A stretch of DNA of 61,778 nucleotides from an uncultured Selenomonadales bacterium (GTDB lineage Bacteria; Bacillota; Negativicutes; Selenomonadales; Selenomonadaceae): the NCBI GenBank assembly GCA_900315155.1, contig OMYB01000016.1, forward strand, positions 1 through 61,778. The letters are read 5' to 3'. Below the pieces are notes generated by a model. The model did no database searches. It was not told where the DNA came from and worked only from the letters and a program-made list of their open reading frames with translations. The position numbers and the translations under genes are program-made. This document shows positions 25,026 to 33,751 of the stretch, in pieces; within the stretch, counting starts at the first letter, position 1; each line of letters begins with the position of its first letter.

Positions 25026-27407
25026 TCAGGATAATCCGATCAGCGTCCCAACGAAGTGAACGAGGAAAGCGACGATCCATGCGATGGTACACTGGGTAAC
25101 GACGGTATAGAATGCGTTGCGGCCGCCGGCTTCGTGGCGGACGGTGGCGATGGCAGCTACGCACGGGGTATAGAGCAGCGTGAACACGAGGAATACGATG
25201 GCCGTGAACGGCGTGAAAAGCGTGTGCAGCAGGCTGACGTCGCCGCCCATGAGGACGGTGAGCGTCGAGACGAGCGTCTCCTTTGCCGTGAAGCCCGTGA
25301 CGATGGCCGTGGCCACACGCCAGTCGCCGAAGCCGAGCGGCGCAAAGACCGGTGCGATGACGCGGCCGATGAGCGCGAGCAGGCTGTCCTCCGGCGTCGC
25401 AGCCGGGTTGAACTGCGTATCGAACATCTGCAGGAACCAGATGACAATGGATGCGAGGAAGATGATCGTAAAGGCCTTGACCACGAAGCCCTTCGCCTTA
25501 TCCCAGACGAGGCGCACGACGCTCTTCGCAAGCGGCATGCGGTAGTTCGGCAGTTCCATGACGAAGGGCACGGGCCTCCCCGTGAAGACCGTGCGCTTCA
25601 GCAGCAGCGCATAGAGGATGCCACAGAAGATGCCGAACATGTACAGGCCCATCATCGTGAGGGCCTGGAACTGCGACGGGATGAATGCGCCGATGATGAG
25701 CGTATAGATGGGCAGTTTCGCGCTGCAGCTCATGAACGGCGTGAGGAGGATCGTCATCCTGCGGTCACGGTCACTCGAAAGCGTGCGCGTCGCCATGATG
25801 GCGGGCACCGAGCAGCCGAAGCCCACAAGCAGCGGCACGATGCTGCGGCCTGAGAGACCGATTTTCCGCAGCAGGCGGTCCATGACGAAAGCAACGCGCG
25901 CCATGTAGCCCGTATCCTCGAGGATGGACAGGAAGAAATACAGCGTGACGATAGTCGGCAGGAAGCTGATGACCGCGCCAATGCCCTGCAGCACGCCGTC
26001 GACGAGGAGCGCGTGCATGGTCGGGTTGATGTCTGCCGCCGTGAGGCCCTCGTCGACCAATCCGATGCAGGCATCCACGATGGCCTCCATGCCGTCCGTG
26101 AGCCATGCGCCGATGCCGTTGAACGTCATGACGAAGATGAATCCCATGATGACGAGGAAAATCGGGATCGCCGTGTACTTGCCCGTGAGCAGCTTATCCG
26201 CCTGCATGCTGCGGCGATGTTCCTTGCTTTCATGCGGCCGCACGACTGCTTTGCTGCAGACCTCCTGAATGAAGGTAAACCGCATATTCGCGAGCGCCGC
26301 CTCGGCATCGAGGCCGGACTCCTTCTCCATCTGGTCGGAAATCTCGCCGCAGATATGGTTCTGGTCCGGCGGGATATGGAGTTTTTTCTCGACGAGCGGA
26401 TCGTGCTCGATGAGCTTGGTCGCGGCGAAACGCACGGGCAGATGCGCGGCCTTCGCGAGTGGCTCGATGAGATGCGCCATCGCATGGATGCCGCGATGCA
26501 CGGCTGCCACCGGATCATGCGGATCATCGCTGTCCGCGCAGAAATCGATGACGCTCGGTTTCTCATGGTGGCGCGCGACGTGCATGGCATGCTCGACGAG
26601 CTCATCGATGCCCTCGTTCTTGGCCGCCGAAATTGGGATGACCGGGATACCGAGCGCCGCCTCCAGCTCATTGACATGGACATGGCCGCCGTTCGCGCGC
26701 ACCTCATCCATCATGTTGAGCGCGAGGACCATCGGGATGCCGAGCTCCATGAGCTGCATCGTGAGGTAAAGGTTGCGCTCGAGGTTCGTCGCATCGACGA
26801 TGTTGATGATGCCGTCCGGATGCGCATGCAGCAGGAAATCACGCGTGACGATTTCCTCGCTCGAATACGGCGAAAGCGAATAGACGCCCGGGAGGTCTGT
26901 CACCACCGCCTGCGCCGTGCCGCGGATATGGCCTTCCTTGCGGTCGACCGTGACACCGGGGAAGTTGCCCACATGCTGATTCGCGCCCGTGAGCTGGTTG
27001 AAGAGCGTCGTCTTGCCGCAGTTCTGATTGCCGGCGAGCGCAAACGAGATGTGCGCGTCGCGCGGGATAGCCGTGGCTTTATTATGATGGTGCCCCTCGG
27101 GCGCACGGTCGAGCTCACCGACGCCCGGATGCGGGATGCTGTAGTGCGGCTCCTCCTCTTTTTCCACAGGCTGGCCGACCGGCTGCGGCCCCTGGATACG
27201 GATCATGCGCGCCTCATCACGGCGCAGCGTCAGCTCATAGCCGCGCACCTTGAACTGGATCGGGTCCCCCATCGGCGCGCGCTTCACGAACGTCACGACC
27301 GTGCGGGGAATCAGCCCCATATCGAGAAGATGATGCCGCAGTGCACCCGTCCCCTCTACTGTCTCAATCTCAGCCATCTGGCCGGACTGGAGATCATCTA
27401 ATGTCAA
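25026..27407 (-). CDS. feoB: FeoA-FeoB fusion, ferrous iron transporter
   Basis: Imports Fe2+ across the inner membrane. Residues 1-75 are a complete FeoA SH3-like domain (MGLIPRTVVTFVKRAPMGDP), joined through a His-rich linker to FeoB: G1 loop AGNQNCGKTTLF, G2/switch GNFPGVTVDRKEG, G3 DLPGVYSLSPYSSEE and G4 ALNMMDEV, then two Gate domains with many membrane helices, including VPLLVGFGCSVPAIMATR. The start is probably TTG at 27407 with GAGGTG six bases upstream; a GTG at 27416 is also in frame. The product is about 793 residues. No feoC or Fur box was recognised. Confidence 0.94.
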   Translation of the reverse strand: MTLDDLQSGQMAEIETVEGTGALRHHLLDMGLIPRTVVTFVKRAPMGDPIQFKVRGYELTLRRDEARMIRIQGPQPVGQPVEKEEEPHYSIPHPGVGELDRAPEGHHHNKATAIPRDAHISFALAGNQNCGKTTLFNQLTGANQHVGNFPGVTVDRKEGHIRGTAQAVVTDLPGVYSLSPYSSEEIVTRDFLLHAHPDGIINIVDATNLERNLYLTMQLMELGIPMVLALNMMDEVRANGGHVHVNELEAALGIPVIPISAAKNEGIDELVEHAMHVARHHEKPSVIDFCADSDDPHDPVAAVHRGIHAMAHLIEPLAKAAHLPVRFAATKLIEHDPLVEKKLHIPPDQNHICGEISDQMEKESGLDAEAALANMRFTFIQEVCSKAVVRPHESKEHRRSMQADKLLTGKYTAIPIFLVIMGFIFVMTFNGIGAWLTDGMEAIVDACIGLVDEGLTAADINPTMHALLVDGVLQGIGAVISFLPTIVTLYFFLSILEDTGYMARVAFVMDRLLRKIGLSGRSIVPLLVGFGCSVPAIMATRTLSSDRDRRMTILLTPFMSCSAKLPIYTLIIGAFIPSQFQALTMMGLYMFGIFCGILYALLLKRTVFTGRPVPFVMELPNYRMPLAKSVVRLVWDKAKGFVVKAFTIIFLASIVIWFLQMFDTQFNPAATPEDSLLALIGRVIAPVFAPLGFGDWRVATAIVTGFTAKETLVSTLTVLMGGDVSLLHTLFTPFTAIVFLVFTLLYTPCVAAIATVRHEAGGRNAFYTVVTQCTIAWIVAFLVHFVGTLIGLS

Positions 27408-27440
27408 AGGAATCACCTCGAAAAATCGTAAAAGGAAAAC

Positions 27441-29615
27441 TTAGCTCAAACCGGCCGCTGACGGATCGACCGGCATGCTGTAGTGGGCACACGTGACCCA
27501 ATACTGGAAGGCCTCCCGGTCCGTCTGGCTGAGGCGGTAGAGGTCCGCATAGGCCTCGGGGAGGCACGCATCTTTTATCTTGGCGCCCTTCTTCACGAAG
27601 TCCAGGCTCACGATGCGCTCGCTCACGGCATCGTAGCCGCGGCTGTCTGCATTGTGCGGAGCGGCTGTCCCCTGTTTCGCAGCTTTCTCCGCATCGGCCG
27701 CATGATTTTTCTGCAGCCACCGCGCGAAGAGCTGGGCCATCCAGTCGACGACCGAGTCATCCGCCTGCTCGAGGCTCAGGTAGAGGTCCACGAGCAGCAG
27801 GATTTCCTTATGGCTCCAGCCGTCTGCCTCCACCAAAGCGAGGCGGGCGCGCTCGGATGCCGTGGCGGCGAGTCCCCGGTTCTCCGGATGGAGCTGGATA
27901 TCCACGGCATTTTCCTCGCAGCGGATCTCGTAGTAGCGGTTCGACGCCCCGTAGACGTTGACGCTCTGCCGTCCGGAGATATGGGCATGGTTCTCGATAA
28001 AGGCCGCACTGCCCAGGATATGCTGCTCGACGACGTGCGCGCGGTACTCCGCCCAGTCATCCGTCCCGTGGATGAGGTGCTCGACCTGCTTGACGAGGAC
28101 GAGGTTCTCGATGTTTTCGGTCTCGTCATCCGGCATGAGCACGATGAGATAGTCGCGCGCCCGGCTGATGGCCACGTTGATGACGTTGTGGTCGTTGAGG
28201 TAAACCTCCCACGAGACCGACATATCCGGCGGCGGATTGAATACGGCGAGCACGAGGTCGCATTCATCACCCTGGAATTCGTCGATCGTGCCCGCCCTCA
28301 CATGCACGGCCTCGGGCAGATGGACCTGGCTCAGGAGCTGCCCCATGAGGTCGGCCTGCGCCCGGTACGGGGCGATAATGCCGATTTCGTAGGGGACCAC
28401 CCGGCGCACCCGATGCGATGATCCGATGCGGCGCGTCAGAAAGCTGACGAGCTCGAACGTGAACAGTGCCGCATAGAGATGGTACGGCGTACTCTCCTGC
28501 CGCAGGCCCGCCGTATACGCCGGCGTGCTCTCGCGCAGCAGGCGTGAGGCATAGAGCCCCTTCCCCTCCCGCACGGGGAATTTCACGATGGTCAGCGTGC
28601 GCAGATCGAAATCGGAACCGAAATCAAATTTCCGCTGCCCCGTGATGGTCCGGCGGTGATTCAGGACGCCCTGATACGTGAACTGGCTGAAGAGCTCACC
28701 GATCTCCGGCACGCTGCGGTACTGCGTCGTGAGGTGCATGACGGGATAGTCATGCGGCACGGTGTGGATCTTGCTGAGGTCCTCGAGATGTACCATCGTG
28801 TAGATATTCTCGGTCTTCCAGAGGCTCACGGTCATGACGGGCTCCACCTGGAACGGATCGCCCGCGAGGATGAACTGGTGCGGCTGCGACTGGTACAGCG
28901 GGTACAGGATGCTCGCGAGCGGCATCATCGAGACCTCATCCATGACGATGTAGTCCCAGGGAAGCGAATGCAGCGGGAGGCTCCTCCCTCCCACCTCGAT
29001 CGCCTCGTTGGGATACCGGTCGATGGTCGTGAGCACGACGCCGTGCTGCAGAAAAGCTGGACGGACCTCCCGCTCACAGGAGATGCCATCCTCGCGTGGC
29101 CCTTTCCCGCCCAGGTAGACGAGCCAGTCCCGGCAGTTCGAGCGGACCCCCATCTGCTCCTGGATGCGCTGGATGAGCAGCTCGGCCGATTTCTCCGTCG
29201 GTGTCAGCACGAGGATGCGGCGGTTTTCCTGCCGGTTCATATTCGGGATCAGCACGCGCGAGGCGATGGTCGTCGTCTTGCCCGTGCCCGGCGAGCCGTA
29301 GATGAACGAGATATTGGCGCAGAGATGGGCCTGCATATCAAAGTCATCCTCGAGGGCCAACCTCGCAAAGCCCAGCTGCAGGGCACCGAGCCAAGGTGCA
29401 CCACCGCTGCCCCCCGCCTGCCTCGCCTCCTCCTCGGCATGGATCTGCTCCATCCCGAGAAGCGCCATGAACCAGCCATACGTGTATTTTTTCGCCTGCT
29501 GGACACGGTTCTGCAGGAACTGTGCATGCTCAATGCGCGCCATCTCAGCCTGGGCACGTTCGCGCGCCCGCTGGATGGATGCGGCGAAATCCACGCCATG
29601 CGGCATATCCGCCAT
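27441..29615 (-). CDS. Superfamily I DNA/RNA helicase (Upf1/Dna2-like)
   Basis: A P-loop helicase of about 724 residues. Motif I is FIYGSPGTGKTTTIASRV (about residue 115), motif Ia LVLTPTEKSAELLI, motif II DYIVMDEVSMMPLA, motif III FILAGDPFQVEPV, and motif V/VI GTIDEFQGDECDLVL with NVAISRARDYLIVL. This set marks the Upf1/Dna2 (DEAE-type) branch of SF1B. The ATG at 29615 follows GGAGGAGGG, better than the longer in-frame start at 29636. No fused nuclease is visible. The substrate is unknown. It lies 17 bases after the AsmA-like gene. Confidence 0.88.
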   Translation of the reverse strand: MADMPHGVDFAASIQRARERAQAEMARIEHAQFLQNRVQQAKKYTYGWFMALLGMEQIHAEEEARQAGGSGGAPWLGALQLGFARLALEDDFDMQAHLCANISFIYGSPGTGKTTTIASRVLIPNMNRQENRRILVLTPTEKSAELLIQRIQEQMGVRSNCRDWLVYLGGKGPREDGISCEREVRPAFLQHGVVLTTIDRYPNEAIEVGGRSLPLHSLPWDYIVMDEVSMMPLASILYPLYQSQPHQFILAGDPFQVEPVMTVSLWKTENIYTMVHLEDLSKIHTVPHDYPVMHLTTQYRSVPEIGELFSQFTYQGVLNHRRTITGQRKFDFGSDFDLRTLTIVKFPVREGKGLYASRLLRESTPAYTAGLRQESTPYHLYAALFTFELVSFLTRRIGSSHRVRRVVPYEIGIIAPYRAQADLMGQLLSQVHLPEAVHVRAGTIDEFQGDECDLVLAVFNPPPDMSVSWEVYLNDHNVINVAISRARDYLIVLMPDDETENIENLVLVKQVEHLIHGTDDWAEYRAHVVEQHILGSAAFIENHAHISGRQSVNVYGASNRYYEIRCEENAVDIQLHPENRGLAATASERARLALVEADGWSHKEILLLVDLYLSLEQADDSVVDWMAQLFARWLQKNHAADAEKAAKQGTAAPHNADSRGYDAVSERIVSLDFVKKGAKIKDACLPEAYADLYRLSQTDREAFQYWVTCAHYSMPVDPSAAGLS

Positions 29616-29632
29616 ACACAGTCCCTCCTCCA

Positions 29633-31072
29633 TCACGTTCCGGGTTCATAGGTCGTGAGGAAATTACCCCGTTCATCAAAAATCTGGATGGGATTCAGCT
29701 GCAGCCTGCCATGGATGATGTGCAGGGCGTCCGTGCGCACATGCACGCCCGCGAGATCGATGGCGACATCGTAAAAATGCAGGTTCTTGTCCGCATCGGA
29801 GAACCGGCCCGCGAGCCGTTCAAACGGCAGAATCCGGTATTTTCCCTTCGTCGAGACAAAGCTGCCCGACGTGACGGTCTCTTTCGGACTGCCTTTCGAG
29901 TCAATCTGGATATCCATATCCACGCGGCATTTGAGATGCGAATCCGGCAGCGCCACAGACGTCGAGAGATTCGAGCCATGCCCGCGCAGATGGTAGTAGC
30001 GCGTATCGAGGTCATAGTCTCCCTCGGCATCAAGGTGGCCGTCGTAGACGCTGGCTGTCACGTTTGTGAACGTGAGTTTCGAGCCATCATAGGCGATATC
30101 CCCCGCGACATTCTGAAACGACAGCCCCGGGATATGAAGCTCCGGGATCTGCAGCACGCCCGTCCCCGTAAAGTCGGAAAGCGGACCCGTAAGATGCGTC
30201 TTCATCGTCATCTTGTCGTGGATGTTGATGCCGAATCCCAGCGAGGACGGGTCGACATCGTAGAGCTGCAGCGCGAGGTCCGCCGTCGGGATGTCCTTCT
30301 GCTTGAAATCCACCATTCCCTTGAGGCTGATGCCCTGCCCGACCATCGTGCCGCCGAACATGCCGCTGCGCGCGTCGATGCTCATATGCGTGTCCGTGTT
30401 GATGTAGGTGTGCAGGTCGACATTCGTCATGAGGTAGGGGCGTCCCTTGATGAACAGCTCTACAGTAAAGCGGTTGAGATTCAGGATGAGTTTGATCTGA
30501 CGCCCATTGCGATTGAAGTTTTTCCACTTCTTCTGCAGGTTCTTGCGCTTGCGCTCGCGTTTCAGCTCGCCGATTTTCTTGCGCGTCTCCTCCGGCAGCG
30601 CCGCGATGCTGACCTTGTCGAACCAGTCCTCTTCCTTCACGCGGTCGACGGCCGGGGAATGCTTGACGAAATCGACATTCATATGGTCATCGAACCGCAG
30701 GGAAATCTGGGCATCGTCGAGTGTGAGCTCCTCGATGGTCGTCGCGTTGAAATTCCGTGTGAGCACATCCCAGAGGTTCACGCGGATCTCGCCATGCGGG
30801 ACGAACACGAGCGTATTGCCATCCGGATCCAGCCATTCCAGATTTTCGAAGTAGACGTGCCCGTTGATGTGGCCGATCATGCGCTCGACGCGCACCGTAC
30901 CCGCCAGCATATCCTGCTGCTCCATGGCATGGTTAAAGATCGCCGCGGCGCCGCGGCTCGCGAGCTCGAGCAGGATGAGCACACCGATGGCGGCGAGCAC
31001 CGCTATCGTGGCGAGCCCCTTCCATGTTTTCGGATGGCGGATCCACCGCTTCAGGATAGAAAAAACATGCAT
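29633..31072 (-). CDS. AsmA/TamB-like envelope protein
   Basis: A 479-residue protein with a basic N-terminus, one transmembrane anchor (about 18-38) and a long beta-rich extracytoplasmic part. Blocks such as ATTIEELTLDDAQISLRFDD, LSFQNVAGDIAYDGSKLTF and SVYDGHLDAEGDYDLDTRYY repeat the DUF748/AsmA-type pattern of short strands. Such proteins form hydrophobic grooves thought to carry phospholipids between the two membranes of diderm cells, which fits a Negativicute. Confidence is good for the superfamily and low for a specific name. It lies downstream of plsY (phospholipid synthesis). Confidence 0.7.
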   Translation of the reverse strand: MHVFSILKRWIRHPKTWKGLATIAVLAAIGVLILLELASRGAAAIFNHAMEQQDMLAGTVRVERMIGHINGHVYFENLEWLDPDGNTLVFVPHGEIRVNLWDVLTRNFNATTIEELTLDDAQISLRFDDHMNVDFVKHSPAVDRVKEEDWFDKVSIAALPEETRKKIGELKRERKRKNLQKKWKNFNRNGRQIKLILNLNRFTVELFIKGRPYLMTNVDLHTYINTDTHMSIDARSGMFGGTMVGQGISLKGMVDFKQKDIPTADLALQLYDVDPSSLGFGINIHDKMTMKTHLTGPLSDFTGTGVLQIPELHIPGLSFQNVAGDIAYDGSKLTFTNVTASVYDGHLDAEGDYDLDTRYYHLRGHGSNLSTSVALPDSHLKCRVDMDIQIDSKGSPKETVTSGSFVSTKGKYRILPFERLAGRFSDADKNLHFYDVAIDLAGVHVRTDALHIIHGRLQLNPIQIFDERGNFLTTYEPGT

Positions 31073-31112
31073 CTAGGTATCCTTCTTCCCGCTTGTTTCT
31101 CGTTTCTCTGCG

Positions 31113-31784
31113 TCAGGAGCCGGGGTGTTCTGCCTCGCGGATCGCCGCAATCTGGGCATGGTAGGCATCCAGCTCATCCAGGCGCAGTTGGCGTGCATCG
31201 CGCAGGCGCTGCCGGTCCTCATCCGTGAGGTACGGTGAGTCGAGAACCCGGTCCGAGTCCTCCTTCAGGTGCTTGGCAGCCGAAAGGAATGCTGCATCCG
31301 CCTCATCCTCACGCCCCAGCAGGAAAAGAAGCTCCCCACGGTCCGTGAGATACGGTGCGGCAGACTCCGTCGTGAGGCCCAGCCGCTTGTCGTAGGCCAG
31401 TGCTTTTTCCCGTGAGGCATCGCAGGCGGCCAACGCCTGCTTCCACTTTCCCTGCTCGCGCCACCAGCGGTAAAGGGCATACTCCTCCATATAGCTGCGG
31501 TCCGGACGTTTCTGCAGCGCATTGCAGTCCATGGGGATCGGCTCCCGCATGGCCGCTCGATGGTACTTCCTCAGGATATAATTCTCCATGACCTCGCGAA
31601 GTTCCTTTGTCGTCGGCTTTGTCTGTCCGGCCGATGCCTCCTTCGAAACTTCCGATGAAACTTCCGATGAAGCTTCCGATGAAACTACCGCTGGGACTTC
31701 CGCCGCCACGGCAGGCGGAGCGGTCATGCCTCCCAGCAGCGCCAGCACCAGTGTACCAGCCAGAAGTTTTCCCGTACAGCGCAT
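31113..31784 (-). CDS. Exported hypothetical protein with SSE repeats
   Basis: A 223-residue protein with a clear signal peptide (LLAGTLVLALLGGMTAPPAV, cleavage probably after AVAA), then a Ser/Glu-rich stretch (SSEASSEVSSEVSKEAS, residues 35-51) made by a 12-bp tandem DNA repeat, and a helical domain (about 60-223) rich in Arg, Glu and Ala. The helical part resembles lysozyme-inhibitor or TPR-like folds in composition only. Function is unknown. It lies between plsY and the AsmA-like gene with short gaps, so co-transcription is likely. Confidence 0.7.
   Translation of the reverse strand: MRCTGKLLAGTLVLALLGGMTAPPAVAAEVPAVVSSEASSEVSSEVSKEASAGQTKPTTKELREVMENYILRKYHRAAMREPIPMDCNALQKRPDRSYMEEYALYRWWREQGKWKQALAACDASREKALAYDKRLGLTTESAAPYLTDRGELLFLLGREDEADAAFLSAAKHLKEDSDRVLDSPYLTDEDRQRLRDARQLRLDELDAYHAQIAAIREAEHPGS
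31648..31695. repeat. 12-bp tandem repeat inside the exported protein gene
   Basis: Near-perfect copies of ACTTCCGATGAA in tandem encode the Ser-Ser-Glu-Ala/Val repeats just after the signal peptide. Copy number change would stay in frame (multiples of 12). Confidence 0.75.
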
Positions 31785-31794
31785 GGCGTCCTCC

Positions 31795-32391
31795 TCAGCG
31801 GTGTCCCGCGTGGATCTTGTTCTCCGTGCCGTTCATGAGACGGATGATGTTCGGCTTATGCCGGATGATGATGAAGGCCGCCGCGAGCACGCCGAACGCG
31901 ATGAACTCCACCGGCAGGCCGAAGACGAACGCGAGGATCGGCACGAGTGCCGCTGCGACGCAGGAACCGAGCGAGACGTATTTCGTCGCGGCGACGATGC
32001 CGAGCCAGACGAGGAATACGATGAGGCTCACCCAGGGCATCATGACGACGCAGACGCCGAGGCCGGTAGCCACGCCTTTGCCGCCCTTGAACTTCAGGAA
32101 AAGCGAGCAGGAATGACCGACGATGGCGAAGATGGCACCGAGCACGAGCGCGAGCGGCGTACCGACGAGCACGCTGCTGAGGTACACACTGATCGCGCCC
32201 TTGAGGAAATCGAGCAGGAAAATCAGGAAGCCCGGGCCCTTGCCCAGCGTGCGCCAGGCATTCGTCGCACCGATATTATGGCTGCCGTGCTCGCGCAGGT
32301 CAACATGCCAGAGAAGCTTGCCGAAGACGAGCCCGTTCGGAATCGATCCGAACACATAGGCGATGAGGCATACGAGGAAATAGTTTGCCAT
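31795..32391 (-). CDS. plsY: Acyl-phosphate:glycerol-3-phosphate acyltransferase PlsY
   Basis: Transfers an acyl group from acyl-phosphate to glycerol-3-phosphate, the first membrane step of phospholipid synthesis. The 198-residue protein has five or more hydrophobic segments and the family blocks FGSIPNGLVFGKLL, REHGSHNIGATNAWRTLGK and FKGGKGVATGLGV. Its start overlaps the der stop by one base (TGATG). plsC at 40505-41107 encodes the next acylation step. Confidence 0.95.
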   Translation of the reverse strand: MANYFLVCLIAYVFGSIPNGLVFGKLLWHVDLREHGSHNIGATNAWRTLGKGPGFLIFLLDFLKGAISVYLSSVLVGTPLALVLGAIFAIVGHSCSLFLKFKGGKGVATGLGVCVVMMPWVSLIVFLVWLGIVAATKYVSLGSCVAAALVPILAFVFGLPVEFIAFGVLAAAFIIIRHKPNIIRLMNGTENKIHAGHR

Positions 32392-33722
32392 CAGTAATCC
32401 TCCTCCTCTTTGCGCGCGCGTACGATGAGTTTGATTGGCGTACCCTCAAAGCCGAACTGCTCGCGCAGGCGGTTCTCGAGGAAGCGCAGGTACGAGAAAT
32501 GCATGAGTTCCGGATCGTTGACGAAAACGATGAACTTCGGCGGATGCACGTCGACCTGCGTCATGAAGAGGATCTTCAGCTGGCGGCCGCGGTGCATCGG
32601 CGGCGGATTGACGGACATGGCATCGCGGATGAGCTCGTTGAGGATGCTCGTCTTGACGCGCATGGTCTGCTGCTCCGCGACGTATTTCACGAGCTCCGTC
32701 ACGCGGCCGACGCGCTGGCCCGTGAGTGCCGAGGCGTAGAGCACCGGGGCATACTGCAGGAAGCCGAGCTGCTCGCGCAGCTCATCCGTGAATTTCAGCG
32801 TAGACTTATCGTCCTTGTCCGGGTAGATATCCCATTTGTTGACGACGATGACGCTGCCCTTGCCGGACTCATGCGCATAGCCGGCGATTTTCTTGTCCTG
32901 CTCCGTGATGCCCTCCGCTGCGTTGATCATCATGAGGACGACGTCCGCGCGGTCGATGGCGCGCAGGGAACGCATGACGCTGTAGCGCTCGACCGGCTCG
33001 TTGATCTTGCCGCGGCGGCGCATGCCGGCCGTATCGATGAGCAGGTATTTCTGCCCGTCGCGCACGAAATGCGTATCGATGGCATCGCGTGTCGTGCCGG
33101 CCACATCGCTGACGATGACGCGCTCCTCGCCGAGCAGCTTGTTAACGAGGCTCGATTTGCCGACGTTCGGACGGCCGATGACCGCGATGGCGATCTCGTC
33201 CTCGTCCTTCTCCTCCTCCTCGTTCTCCGGGAAGGCGGCAACGATGGCATCGAGCAGGTCGCCGAGGTTCATGGCGTTCGAAGCAGACAGGGGGATTGGC
33301 TCCCCGAGGCCGAGCTGATAGAATTCGTAGATATCCATCTGGCGCTGCGGGCTGTCGATCTTGTTGACGCCGAGGATGACCGGCTTATGCGCCTTGCGCA
33401 GCATTTTTGCGATTTCCTCATCCGCCGTCGTGAGGCCCGCGCGGCCATCGACAAGGAAAAGGATGACGTCCGCCTCCTCGATGGCGATCTGGGCCTGCCC
33501 GCGCATGGAACGCAGGATATGGTCGCTCTCGTCGAATTCGATACCGCCCGTGTCGACCATCGTAAACGTATGGTTCAGCCACTCGGCGTCGAGGTAAATG
33601 CGGTCGCGCGTGACGCCCGGCATATCGTCGACGATGGAGACGCGCTTCTTGCCGATCGAGTTAAACAGCGTCGATTTGCCGACGTTCGGGCGGCCGACGA
33701 TGGCCACGATAGGTTTGCTCAT
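32391..33722 (-). CDS. der: Ribosome assembly GTPase Der
   Basis: An essential tandem-domain GTPase for 50S subunit assembly. The 443-residue protein has two complete G domains: the first with GRPNVGKSTLFNSIGK and DTGG, the second from about residue 178 with GRPNVGKSSLVNKLLG, DTAGMRRRGK and NKWD, and a C-terminal KH-like domain (PPMHRGRQLKILFMTQVDVH). Length is normal. It lies between the DUF512 gene and plsY; der-plsY adjacency is common in Firmicutes. Confidence 0.96.
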   Translation of the reverse strand: MSKPIVAIVGRPNVGKSTLFNSIGKKRVSIVDDMPGVTRDRIYLDAEWLNHTFTMVDTGGIEFDESDHILRSMRGQAQIAIEEADVILFLVDGRAGLTTADEEIAKMLRKAHKPVILGVNKIDSPQRQMDIYEFYQLGLGEPIPLSASNAMNLGDLLDAIVAAFPENEEEEKDEDEIAIAVIGRPNVGKSSLVNKLLGEERVIVSDVAGTTRDAIDTHFVRDGQKYLLIDTAGMRRRGKINEPVERYSVMRSLRAIDRADVVLMMINAAEGITEQDKKIAGYAHESGKGSVIVVNKWDIYPDKDDKSTLKFTDELREQLGFLQYAPVLYASALTGQRVGRVTELVKYVAEQQTMRVKTSILNELIRDAMSVNPPPMHRGRQLKILFMTQVDVHPPKFIVFVNDPELMHFSYLRFLENRLREQFGFEGTPIKLIVRARKEEEDY

Positions 33723-33751
33723 GATATTCCTCCTTGTTTATCCTAAAACCG

